Assembly (NCBI RefSeq): GCF_001718315.1
Contig: NZ_CP013364.1
Span: forward strand, 496,001-560,000
Source: Burkholderia diffusa
GTDB taxonomy: Bacteria > Pseudomonadota > Gammaproteobacteria > Burkholderiales > Burkholderiaceae
Length of the DNA stretch: 64,000 nucleotides
Reading direction: 5' to 3'
Shown piece by piece: positions 41,569 through 49,513 of the stretch (positions are counted from its first letter, which is position 1; each line of letters opens with the position of its first letter). A program made the position numbers and the translations under genes. Under the pieces are notes generated by a model. The model was not told the DNA's origin, did no database searches, and worked only from the letters and a program-made list of their open reading frames with translations.

Positions 41569-42525
41569 ATGAAATTCCGCTCTCGTCTGCTTGCGATCGC
41601 AGGCCTCGTGTTCGTCGGCCTGGCCGGGCACGCACCGGCGCACGCGACCGATCTTCCGTCGGTCAATCTCGGGATGACCAGCTTCCTCGACGGGATGCCG
41701 CCGGCCGGCTCCGGCTGGTACGGCACGCAATATCTCGAGTACTACACGGCCGGGCGCGTCAACGACAATGCCGGCAACAAGGTCGGGCTGCCGAAGCAGG
41801 ACATCGACCTGTTCGCGGGCCTGAGCCAGCTCGTCTACCAGTCGCCGATGACGTTCGGCGGCATGCACCCGGGGCTCGACGTGATCCTGCCGTGGGTGGC
41901 CTCCGTGCATACGAACGACGGAATCGGCAACGTCGCGCTGAATTCGCGTTCAGGGTTCGGCGACCTGCTGGTCGGCCCGTTCATCCAGTTCGATCCGGTG
42001 ATGGGCGCGCAAGGCCCGCGCTTCGCGCAGCGGCTGGAGTTCCAGTTCATCGCGCCGACCGGTGCATACGATCCGGCACGCGCGGTCAATCCGGGCAGCC
42101 ATTTCTGGTCGTTCGATCCATACTGGGCCGCGACATTGTGGATCACGCCGAAATGGACCGTGTCGTGGCGCCTGCACTATCTGTGGAATGCGACCAATCA
42201 CGAGCCGGCAACCGCGCTCGGGCCGGACGTGACGTCGACGCAGGCAGGCCAGGCCGTTCATGCGAACTTCGCGACCGAGTATGAAGTCCGGCCCGGGCTG
42301 CGGCTGGGCCTCAACGGCTACTGGCTGCGCCAGACCACCGACATGAAGGTGAACGGGCAGGAGGTGTCCGGCACGCGGGAAGCCGTGCTGGGGATCGGGC
42401 CCGGCGCGATGGTGAGCTTCTCGCCGCAGGATCACCTGATATTCAACGCGTATTTCGAGGTCCATGCGCGTAACCGGCCGCAGGGTTCGCGGATGGTGCT
42501 GCGGTACGTGCATCACTTTCGGTAA
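41569..42525 (+). CDS. Outer-membrane channel, SphX/meta-pathway phenol degradation type
   Basis: 318 residues with a Sec signal (MKFRSRLLAIAGLVFVGLAGHAPAHA, cleavage near 26). The mature part has alternating hydrophobic strands and aromatic girdle residues, ending YFEVHARNRPQGSRMVLRYVHHFR, a beta-barrel end. It resembles the 'meta-pathway phenol degradation-like' / transporter family found with aromatic catabolism clusters. AGGAGG is 8 bases from the ATG at 41569; an in-frame GTG three codons earlier overlaps it. Likely uptake of the aromatic substrate across the outer membrane; last gene of the cluster. Confidence 0.82.
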   Translation: MKFRSRLLAIAGLVFVGLAGHAPAHATDLPSVNLGMTSFLDGMPPAGSGWYGTQYLEYYTAGRVNDNAGNKVGLPKQDIDLFAGLSQLVYQSPMTFGGMHPGLDVILPWVASVHTNDGIGNVALNSRSGFGDLLVGPFIQFDPVMGAQGPRFAQRLEFQFIAPTGAYDPARAVNPGSHFWSFDPYWAATLWITPKWTVSWRLHYLWNATNHEPATALGPDVTSTQAGQAVHANFATEYEVRPGLRLGLNGYWLRQTTDMKVNGQEVSGTREAVLGIGPGAMVSFSPQDHLIFNAYFEVHARNRPQGSRMVLRYVHHFR

Positions 42526-42588
42526 GAAGCAAACCCAGCGGCCAATGCGTCCCAGCCATCCGGAAAGACTTGTGCCATGCCCCGCCCG

Positions 42589-43608
42589 TCACACGCCGTA
42601 GATCCGCGCGAGCGCGGCCGCTTCGGCCGCCAGCTCGGCACGCAGGCTCGCCGGTCCGAGCACCTCGACGTTAGGCCCGAACGACCGGATCCACCAGCGC
42701 AGCCGCTGGCTCAGCATCGCGGTGCCCTGCACGAACAGTGCATCGTCGGTGCGGCGTGTCGTCTGGTCGAGCGACAGCGGCGCCTCGAGCAGATGGTCGC
42801 CTGCCTGATTGACGAACTTGAGCGACAGCTTCACTTCCTTGTCGACCATGAAGTCGAAGCGGCGCTGCCGCTTCACGTAGACCTCGAGCGAGAACGACGC
42901 CGGATAGACGAACGATTCGAGCATCGCATCGGCGCGCGAGAGCCGGTCCATCCGGTACAGCGTCGGCTCCGGCTTGCCTTCGGTGGCGCCGACCATGTAG
43001 ACGAGGCCGCCGACTTCGACGAGGCCGAGCGGCAGCACGATCTTCGGCGTCTCGTTGTCGGCGTTGTGGCGCGGCCGGTACACGATCTGCAACTTGCGTT
43101 CCTCGAACAGCGCGCGCGAAACCGCCGCGAAGATCTTCCGGTCGATGGGCGGATAGTGCAGCGAAAAACCGCCGCTCTCGACGGCGACCTTGCCGGTCCA
43201 GCGCGCGTACTTGCGCTCCGACTCGCTGACAGGCCGTTCGAGGCGCGCGTCGGCGATCTTGAAGAGCGCGGAGATCGAATCGGCGACGAGTCCCGGAATT
43301 TGCCGGGACGAGAACCGCCGCAACGTCTGCAAGGCCAGCGCCTCGTCGAAGCTCATGATCGAACCGGCCTTCGCCGCCATGCCGCTCGCACCGTCCTTGC
43401 GGCGCCACACCGATGCCGTGCCTCGCCGGTCGGTCTCGACGAGGCCGCGTGCTTCGAGTTCCGTGAGTCGGCGGTGCACGGTCTTGATCGACGGAAGATC
43501 GGGTACGGTCTCCTGCATCCGTTCATACAGGTCCGGCGTGCTGACGTAGTCTGCCTGCGCGCCGGCGTCGGGCAGCAGGCGCATGATGTCGCGATCGAGG
43601 TCTGGCAT
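42589..43608 (-). CDS. WYL-domain transcriptional regulator
   Basis: 339 residues. The N-terminus (1-80) is a winged-helix (PSIKTVHRRLTELEARGLVETDRRG). The middle holds the WYL domain (KLQIVYRPRHNADNETPKIVLPLGLVEVGGLVYMVGATEG) with a C-terminal WCX extension (LRWWIRSFGPNVEVLGPASLRAEL). WYL domains bind nucleic acids or nucleotide ligands and often control stress or defence genes. The start at 43608 (MPDLDRDIMRLLP) is favoured; the frame is open 69 codons further but without features. Target genes are not evident. It faces the end of the catabolic cluster. Confidence 0.85.
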   Translation of the reverse strand: MPDLDRDIMRLLPDAGAQADYVSTPDLYERMQETVPDLPSIKTVHRRLTELEARGLVETDRRGTASVWRRKDGASGMAAKAGSIMSFDEALALQTLRRFSSRQIPGLVADSISALFKIADARLERPVSESERKYARWTGKVAVESGGFSLHYPPIDRKIFAAVSRALFEERKLQIVYRPRHNADNETPKIVLPLGLVEVGGLVYMVGATEGKPEPTLYRMDRLSRADAMLESFVYPASFSLEVYVKRQRRFDFMVDKEVKLSLKFVNQAGDHLLEAPLSLDQTTRRTDDALFVQGTAMLSQRLRWWIRSFGPNVEVLGPASLRAELAAEAAALARIYGV

Positions 43609-43702
43609 GGGGCGATTCCGGCGCGTGGCAAAAGGAACGTTACGGGTTAACGGCAACCGACCCGATTTCTTGAACCCGACGCTCCGATCAACCGATCGAA
43701 CC

Positions 43703-43846
43703 TCAACGGGCTTCGACGGCCATACGCCGTGCGTCGGCATGAACCTTGTCGACGTATTTGGCGAGCAGGGCTGTCGACAAGACGCCGGCGGCAAATGCAA
43801 TGGCAAACGCTGCAAGACTTTCGAGCGGTGACGGGTAGCCGTTCAT
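43703..43846 (-). CDS. Probable 47-residue single-pass membrane protein
   Basis: A short reading frame below the usual length cutoff. It starts MNGYPSPLESLAAFAIAF, has one hydrophobic helix (about residues 11-30, AAFAIAFAAGVLSTALLAKY) and ends with a positively charged segment (KVHADARRMAVEAR). AAGGA lies 8 bases before the ATG. GC bias at third positions and the membrane-helix pattern make chance unlikely. Function unknown; the gene is between the WYL regulator and the truncated plus-strand gene. Confidence 0.5.
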   Translation of the reverse strand: MNGYPSPLESLAAFAIAFAAGVLSTALLAKYVDKVHADARRMAVEAR

Positions 43847-44223
43847 GGCACATCCTTGAAAAACGTTGTATAGGCATCGATTTGGTCCGCCGCCGTATCT
43901 TCACGGCAGCACGCGGGCCGCATCGACGGAACGGGCGCGGCGACACCTTCAGCACCGAACGACGTGCCGCGACATGCTCCTGATCGCCGGTTCATGACGA
44001 ACCGGCAAGCCCAACCAACCAGCGCCTCCCCGTCAACTCCGTTCGGTAGCAAGTGACGCGCGCGACGCCGTCGGTCGTGCGTGCCGCCACTTTAATCGCG
44101 CATCGGGACAAACGGCGTCCCGAGATCCGCACGACACGCGATTCGCGTCAGGACGCGAAACGGGACACATTTTGTCCCGACGAAGGCACACCATCGGCAT
44201 CCCATCACTCGTGCCTGCACCCC
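43847..44223. promoter_or_regulatory. Non-coding region with paired inverted repeats
   Basis: 377 bases without a supported gene. Near its right end two 19-base inverted repeats share the form CGGGAC-N7-GTCCCG: 44104-44122 and 44161-44179, with centres 57 bases apart. They precede the plus-strand gene at 44224 by about 45-120 bases and look like tandem activator or repressor sites. Confidence 0.55.
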
Positions 44224-44892
44224 ATGACCCAACCCATCGATAACCCGAACCGCAACCATGCATCGAATGCACGCGTCCTGCCCGACAGCCGACGCGCACT
44301 TCGTGTTGCGCTGCGGTTGTGGGGAATCGACGAACGCGACGCGCAAAACTGGCTGCCCGGGCTGCGATCGCGACATCCGCAACTGCACTGGCGGATCGCC
44401 CGCGACCGTGCGGCAGCCGGTGCCGACATCGTCGTGCACGTCGTCAAACCGGCGATGCGTCGGTCGGACGGGTTCTGCTGGAACTGTACTGGCGCAAACG
44501 CTGCGCTGAGCCGGCCGCTCGATCGCACGCGCGTCGAAATGGTCTTGTTTGCTGGCAACGCAAAGCAACTGCCGCGTCGCCGCGCGGGCCTCTGGCCGAT
44601 CGCCGGCACGCTCGACACCGGCACGGCGCTCGACGCGCTCGCGCATTGGTTGCGTGCGTCGGCCGCAAGCGGGCCTGACGGACGGATCACCGTGCGGCCG
44701 GAGCTGCTCGCACTGATCGCCGCGCGACTCGACACGATGGTGCTGAATCCGGCGCTCCATGTTGCGCGGCGCAAACAGCAGCATCGCGACCAGCACGCCG
44801 CCGGCGACGAAAATGAACAAGCCGGCCAGCATCACGGTATGTACTATGCTCAGGTTTTGCATGACAGCCTCGAATCGGTTCGTGAAGCCTGA
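44224..44892 (+). pseudogene. Truncated unknown gene fused into antisense tadC
   Basis: Open frame of 222 residues starting MTQPIDNPNRNHASNARVLP. Residues to about 176 (up to ARLDTMVLNPAL) have the high third-position GC of a real gene. Beyond about 44750 the frame reads through the antisense of the tadC start (HVARRKQQHRDQHAAGD), which is not meaningful protein. So the original 3' part is probably missing. I do not recognise the family; tad loci of related bacteria often carry a sigma-54-dependent activator beside tadC, and the tandem inverted repeats upstream would suit a DNA-binding regulator, but this is conjecture. Confidence 0.55.
44749..44862 (-). pseudogene. tadC: tadC remnant, first ~38 codons only
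   Basis: Immediately after tadB (38-base gap) a start with GAGG gives MQNLSIVHTVMLAGLFIFV then GGVLVAMLLFAPRNMERR, the typical N-terminal helix of TadC, which is normally about 300-330 residues with a T2SF domain. After about residue 38 the frame becomes the antisense of the plus-strand gene and loses any TadC resemblance. A deletion or inversion joint near 44745-44757 is the simplest reading. Confidence 0.7.
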
Positions 44893-44900
44893 GACACGCG

Positions 44901-45878
44901 TCAGACGCGAATCCGGATGATGCGGCGAATCCACAGCATGCCGAATGCCATCGATCCCAGCATCACGCCGACCATCTTGATGCCGGCAGGATCCTGCCAG
45001 AGCACCGACAGAAACTCCCGGTTCAACAACGCCATCATGCTCGCGGTGCCGAACGGCAGCAGGCCGAGGATCCAGGCCGACAATCGCCCTTCCGCCGACA
45101 GCACGCGAACCTTGTCGAACAGCTTGAAGCGCTCGCGAACCAGGGATGCGATGCTGTCGAGCAGCTCGGCCAGGTTGCCGCCGGTCTCGCGCTGGATCAG
45201 CACCGCGATCACGAAGTAGCGCAGGTCGTGGGCCGGCACGCGCGTCGCGAGGTTCACCAGCGCATCGTGCAGCGATACGCCGTAATTGATTTCGTCGAAC
45301 GTGATCCGGAATTCACCGCCCATCGGATCGGGAAACTCTTCGCCGACCATCCCGAGCGCGCTCGTAAAGGAGTGGCCGGAGCGCAGCGCGCGCGCGATCA
45401 TGTCGCAGACATCCGGCAGCTGGCGCTCGAGCTTGAGCATGCGCCGGCTGCGATGACGCATCACGTACATCGTCGGCATGCAAGCGGTCAGCAGCGCGAT
45501 CGGCACCGCGACGATCAGCGGCAACGGCGTGAACAGCAGGATGAGCATCGCCGTCACCGGCAACACCGCGCTGTACACAACGAGCTTCGCCACCGTCCAG
45601 TCGAGCCCCGATTGCTGCAGCATGAGATCCACCGACTGCACGCGCGGCACGCGCAGCAACAGACGGTCGAACGGCTTCGATTCGTCGAGCATCCGCTTCT
45701 TGAGAATCGAAAGTCGCTCCTGCTGCACGCTGCCGCCGGCCGACATCGCGCGCAGGCGCGACTCGATCCGGCGTGCCGCGGCACCGTGGCGCGTGTTCCA
45801 CCATTGATAGACGCCTTCGATCGCGAGCACGACCGCGACGAAGGTGAGAATCACAAAACCATAGAAGATCGAGTCCAT
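44901..45878 (-). CDS. tadB: Tad pilus inner-membrane platform protein TadB
   Basis: 325 residues. Helices at 5-25, 105-140 and 265-320 flank a cytoplasmic T2SF (GspF-type) domain at about 155-285 (LERQLPDVCDMIARALRSGHSF; LIQRETGGNLAELLDSIASLVRERF). With TadC it normally forms the platform through which the TadA ATPase drives Flp assembly. It begins 31 bases after the tadA stop. The partner tadC is only a remnant downstream. Confidence 0.94.
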   Translation of the reverse strand: MDSIFYGFVILTFVAVVLAIEGVYQWWNTRHGAAARRIESRLRAMSAGGSVQQERLSILKKRMLDESKPFDRLLLRVPRVQSVDLMLQQSGLDWTVAKLVVYSAVLPVTAMLILLFTPLPLIVAVPIALLTACMPTMYVMRHRSRRMLKLERQLPDVCDMIARALRSGHSFTSALGMVGEEFPDPMGGEFRITFDEINYGVSLHDALVNLATRVPAHDLRYFVIAVLIQRETGGNLAELLDSIASLVRERFKLFDKVRVLSAEGRLSAWILGLLPFGTASMMALLNREFLSVLWQDPAGIKMVGVMLGSMAFGMLWIRRIIRIRV

Positions 45879-45909
45879 GAGACCTCCCCGGAATCAGACG
45901 AGCGCGCCG

Positions 45910-47277
45910 TCACTTCGTCTCGTAACGTTGCGCCGGGTCGTACAGTGAATCCGGCAGGTCGATGCCGAACGCCTGCAGCCGCTCGGCGAACTTCGGCCGC
46001 ACGCCTGTCGCGCAGAAGTGTCCGCGCACCGTCCCGTCGCGATCCATGCCGGTGCGCTTGAACGTGAAGATTTCCTGCATGTTGATGATGTCGCCTTCCA
46101 TCCCGGTCAGCTCCTGGATGCTGACGATCTTGCGCTTGCCGTCGGTGAGGCGCGTCGCCTGGACCACGACCGAGATCGCCGACGCGATCTGCTGGCGCAT
46201 CGTCTTCGGCGGCAGCGTCAGGCCGCCGACGCTGATCATGTTCTCGAGCCGCGTGAGCGCGTCGCGCGGGGTGTTCGCATGGATCGTCGCGAGCGAGCCT
46301 TCGTGACCCGTGTTCATCGCATTGAGCATGTCGAGCGCTTCCGCGCCGCGCACTTCGCCGAGGATGATCCGGTCCGGCCGCATCCGCAGCGCGTTGCGCA
46401 CGAGCGTGCGTTGCGTGATTTCGCCCTTGCCCTCGATGTTCGGCGGCCGCGTTTCGAGCCGCAGCACGTGCGGCTGCTGCAATTGCAACTCCGCCGCATC
46501 CTCGATGGTCACGATCCGCTCCGATCGCGGGATGAAGCCCGACAGGATGTTGAGCAGCGTCGTCTTGCCGCTGCCGGTCCCGCCCGACACGAGCACGTTC
46601 ACTTTCGCCCTGGCCAGCGCATCGAGCAGCTCCGCCATCGGCGGCGTGAGGCTCTGATAACTCACGAGGTCGTCCATCTTCAGCGGATTGACCGCGAAAC
46701 GCCGGATCGACATCAGCGGCCCGTCGATCGCCGACGGCGGAATGATCGCGTTCACGCGCGAGCCGTCCGGCAGCCGCGCATCGACCATCGGGGTCGATTC
46801 GTCGATGCGGCGGCCGACCCGCGACACGATCTTCTCGATCACCTTCATCAGGTGCGCATCGTCGTAGAAGGTCACGTCGGTGAGCTCGAGCTGGCCCGCG
46901 CGCTCGACGTAGACCTGCCGGTACGTGTTCACGAGGATGTCGGAGATGCCGGGGTCGCGCAGCAGCGCCTCCAGCGGCCCGAACCCGAACATTTCGTCGT
47001 ACACGTCGATCACGAGCTGGCGTCGCTCGATGTCGTTCGCGGGCAGACGCTCCTCGTCGAGGATGCGCGAGATCAGCGCCGCGATTTCCTGCCGGACCTG
47101 TTCCTGCGGCAGGCGCGACAGACGCTCCAGCTCGACGCGTTCGAGCACCGCCAGGTGAATTTCACGGCGCAGCTTCTGGTACGCGTCGCGCACCGACGAA
47201 TGCGTCCCACCTGCCGGTTCGGTGCCCGCCGCCTGCGGCTGCGTCCGGTACAAGGACATCTGTTCGCGCAATGACAT
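45910..47277 (-). CDS. tadA: Tad pilus secretion ATPase TadA/CpaF
   Basis: 455 residues, hexameric type II/IV secretion ATPase that powers Flp pilus extension. Walker A GGTGSGKTTLLN near 240, Asp/His boxes, Walker B-like RMRPDRIILGEVRGAEALDML near 300-320. N-terminal helical region (LEERLSRLP-like, QEQVRQEIAALISRILDEE) as in CpaF. ATG 47277 is 19 bases after the tadZ stop. Cytoplasmic, docked on TadB/TadC. Confidence 0.96.
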   Translation of the reverse strand: MSLREQMSLYRTQPQAAGTEPAGGTHSSVRDAYQKLRREIHLAVLERVELERLSRLPQEQVRQEIAALISRILDEERLPANDIERRQLVIDVYDEMFGFGPLEALLRDPGISDILVNTYRQVYVERAGQLELTDVTFYDDAHLMKVIEKIVSRVGRRIDESTPMVDARLPDGSRVNAIIPPSAIDGPLMSIRRFAVNPLKMDDLVSYQSLTPPMAELLDALARAKVNVLVSGGTGSGKTTLLNILSGFIPRSERIVTIEDAAELQLQQPHVLRLETRPPNIEGKGEITQRTLVRNALRMRPDRIILGEVRGAEALDMLNAMNTGHEGSLATIHANTPRDALTRLENMISVGGLTLPPKTMRQQIASAISVVVQATRLTDGKRKIVSIQELTGMEGDIINMQEIFTFKRTGMDRDGTVRGHFCATGVRPKFAERLQAFGIDLPDSLYDPAQRYETK

Positions 47278-47296
47278 GATGGTTTCCCCGAAAGAT

Positions 47297-48505
47297 TTAC
47301 ATGGACTTGAGCTTCGGCGTGGCCTTTCGGCCGAACAGCCGTGACATCAACGGTTCGCTGCTGGACGTGTCGTGCCGGGTGCGCACGTCCCCCTCGACGA
47401 TCTGCTTCGCACAGGCCTGCAGCGCACGCGTAACCGCGGCGCTGCGCGCGACGCGCGAGACCGGATGCCCCTGGTCGAGCGCCTCGCGCACGGTGTCGGC
47501 GTCGTCGGGTATCGTGCTGCTCGCGTGCAGGCCCAGCACTTCCTCGAGCGCGGTGCGGGACCGTTCGCTCGCGCGCGTCATCCGGTTCACCATCAGCCGC
47601 ATCTGGTCGGTCGGGTAGCCGAGCGACACGAGAATCTCCAGCAGCCGGCGGCCCGCGCGCACGTGCGGCATCGCCGGCTGCAGCACGAGCTGGATCTGGT
47701 CGCTGCGATCGAGCGCGATCATCGACAGCGGATTGATGCTCACGCCGATGTCGACGATCACGAAGTCGTAGCGCGGCGCCGCGACGCCAAGGATCCATTC
47801 GAGCGCATCCTCGCGCATCTCCGCAGCCTTGACCGGGTCGCCCGCGCCCGCCAGCACGTGAAAGGTCGGCGTCACGTGCGCGACGCTCGCGTCGAGAAAC
47901 GCGCCGTCGAGTCGCTCGAGCTGCGCGCACAGCTGCGGCAGCGTCGACGGTGGCGTCTCGTCGCTGACGAGGAACGCGGCATCCGCGAACTGCTGGTTCA
48001 GATCGACCAGCAGCACGCGGCGCTTGTGGGTTTCGGCGATCTCGTACGCGACGTTGCTCGCGGCGAAGCTCGTGCCCGCACCGCCCTTGCACGACATGAA
48101 CGATACGAAGCGCGTATCGTCGCCGTCTCGCCGCGTGCTTTGCGCGGCGGCACGCTCGAGCGCACGGGTCAGCGCCGCGGGATCGAGCGGCCACTGCAGC
48201 ACGTCGCGCGCGCCGGCGCGCATCGCGTCCAGCAGCACGTTCGGCGCCGCATCGGCCGTCACCAGGATGCAGGTCAGCCCCGGATGCAGCCGGCAGAGCC
48301 GCTCGAGCGCCGACAGCTCGGCCGCATCGCTCGTCGCGCCGTCGATCAGCAGGATATCGAATGAATCGAGTCCGTCCGTTCGATGCTCGATCTGGGACGG
48401 CCGTCCATGTGCGCGTGTCACACGATAGTGTCCGCTGTCGGTGACCAGCCGCGCGATCTGCGTGAGCCGGGCGGTATCGTCGGCAGCTACGAGGATATTG
48501 ATCAT
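47297..48505 (-). CDS. tadZ: TadZ/CpaE pilus-localising ATPase-like protein
   Basis: 402 residues. Residues 1-125 are a receiver-like domain (INILVAADDTARLTQIARLV; LLDAMRAGARDVLQWPL). Residues 140-380 are a MinD/ParA-like domain with the deviant Walker A KGGAGTSFAASN typical of TadZ, and DLNQQFADAAFLV, FVIVDIGVSINPL. It marks the site of the Tad machine at the cell pole or membrane. A 21-base gap separates it from the upstream TadF-like gene. Confidence 0.92.
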   Translation of the reverse strand: MINILVAADDTARLTQIARLVTDSGHYRVTRAHGRPSQIEHRTDGLDSFDILLIDGATSDAAELSALERLCRLHPGLTCILVTADAAPNVLLDAMRAGARDVLQWPLDPAALTRALERAAAQSTRRDGDDTRFVSFMSCKGGAGTSFAASNVAYEIAETHKRRVLLVDLNQQFADAAFLVSDETPPSTLPQLCAQLERLDGAFLDASVAHVTPTFHVLAGAGDPVKAAEMREDALEWILGVAAPRYDFVIVDIGVSINPLSMIALDRSDQIQLVLQPAMPHVRAGRRLLEILVSLGYPTDQMRLMVNRMTRASERSRTALEEVLGLHASSTIPDDADTVREALDQGHPVSRVARSAAVTRALQACAKQIVEGDVRTRHDTSSSEPLMSRLFGRKATPKLKSM

Positions 48506-48526
48506 GGCTGTGCCTCGTCGGTTCGA

Positions 48527-48970
48527 TTATTGACAGGCGGTGCCGCCGGTCGATGAATTCAGGCTTTCCCGCGACAGCGTCGTGGTGAACGGCGGCATCC
48601 TGATCGTCATGTTCGCGATCGGAATCATCGTCTTGACCGTGACGTTGGTGATGCTGACGGTGACGAACGAGCAGGAACTTACGTCGCAGCCTGACGGGAT
48701 GTAGCTCACCGACACGTTCGCGTTCGACAGCATCGGCATCAGCGACTTCACGCGCTTCACGACGCCGGCGGCGTTCACGTCGCAGACGATCGCCGTGCGT
48801 GCGCCGAGCCGGATGGCTTCGGTCGCGGTGTTCCAGTAAAACAGCACGCGCCCGAATTCGAAGATGCCGATCAGCAGCATGATCAGGATCGACGCGATCA
48901 GCGCGAACTCGACGATCGTCGCGCCGCGTTGGCCGCGACGGCGCGACAGCGGGAAGGGGCGCGCGTTCAT
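48527..48970 (-). CDS. tadF: TadE/TadF-like minor pilin (second of pair)
   Basis: 147 residues. Basic N-terminus RRRGQRGATIVEFALIASILIMLLIGIFEFGRVLF shows the prepilin-like cleavage site (G before ATIVEF) and one membrane helix. The periplasmic part has two cysteines (GCDVSSCSF) and a third near the end. Its ATG overlaps the stop of the preceding TadE gene in an ATGA arrangement, so they are translated together. Minor pseudopilin of the Tad system processed by CpaA. Confidence 0.85.
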   Translation of the reverse strand: MNARPFPLSRRRGQRGATIVEFALIASILIMLLIGIFEFGRVLFYWNTATEAIRLGARTAIVCDVNAAGVVKRVKSLMPMLSNANVSVSYIPSGCDVSSCSFVTVSITNVTVKTMIPIANMTIRMPPFTTTLSRESLNSSTGGTACQ

Positions 48971-49500
48971 GACACCTGCCTCATCACGGTGACGATATTG
49001 CCGAAGGTGATCGAGGACAGCCCAGGGTAGGCCGGAATCGGCTGGTACTGGTAGCCCTTTACCTTCACCTCAACGACGTTGATGCTGCCTGTCGCCGTGC
49101 CGCTCGCCGCGTTGTTGGTCGAGTCGTACGTCGGCAGGTTGGCGAACTGCGGCGGGTCGGACGCATCGGCGCAATCAGGCGTATGCGCGGCGTCGCAGAC
49201 GATCACCATCGACGTCGTGAGCCCCGGCACCAGCTCGGTGCCGGCCGAGCCGCACGTGGTGCTGCCGTACACGACGAGGCACTGCGCCTGGGCGAGCGGA
49301 TACGCGCTGTCGGTCGGCAAGAAGACCGACAGATAGCGCGCCGCGTTGCGCGTCGCCTTGGTGAGGGTCTCGTACTGGTAGATCGCGCGGCCGAACTCGG
49401 CCACGCCGGTCGCGAGCACGATCATCGGCATCAGCACGAGCGCGAATTCGACAGCGGCGACACCGCGCATGCGTGACCGGCGAATCGGGAGCCTTTTCAT
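48967..49500 (-). CDS. tadE: TadE-like minor pilin
   Basis: 177 residues beginning MKRLPIRRSRMRGVAAVEFALVLMPMIVLATGVAEFGRAIYQYE, a TadE-type single helix with cleavage at RG-VAAVEF. The rest is periplasmic with several Cys (AQCLVVYGSTTCGS; CDAAHTPDCADAS). GAGGAGA is well placed for the ATG at 49500; 27 codons of upstream frame overlap the TadG-like gene and are excluded. Overlaps the TadF-like gene by 4 bases. Confidence 0.87.
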   Translation of the reverse strand: MKRLPIRRSRMRGVAAVEFALVLMPMIVLATGVAEFGRAIYQYETLTKATRNAARYLSVFLPTDSAYPLAQAQCLVVYGSTTCGSAGTELVPGLTTSMVIVCDAAHTPDCADASDPPQFANLPTYDSTNNAASGTATGSINVVEVKVKGYQYQPIPAYPGLSSITFGNIVTVMRQVS

Positions 49501-49513
49501 GATCGCGTCTCCT

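Noticed and set aside
44092..44934. 280-codon minus-strand frame beginning like TadC
   Set aside because: Only the first ~38 codons after the ATG at 44862 look like TadC. The rest is antisense to a plus-strand frame with better codon bias, so it is treated as a tadC remnant, not a gene.
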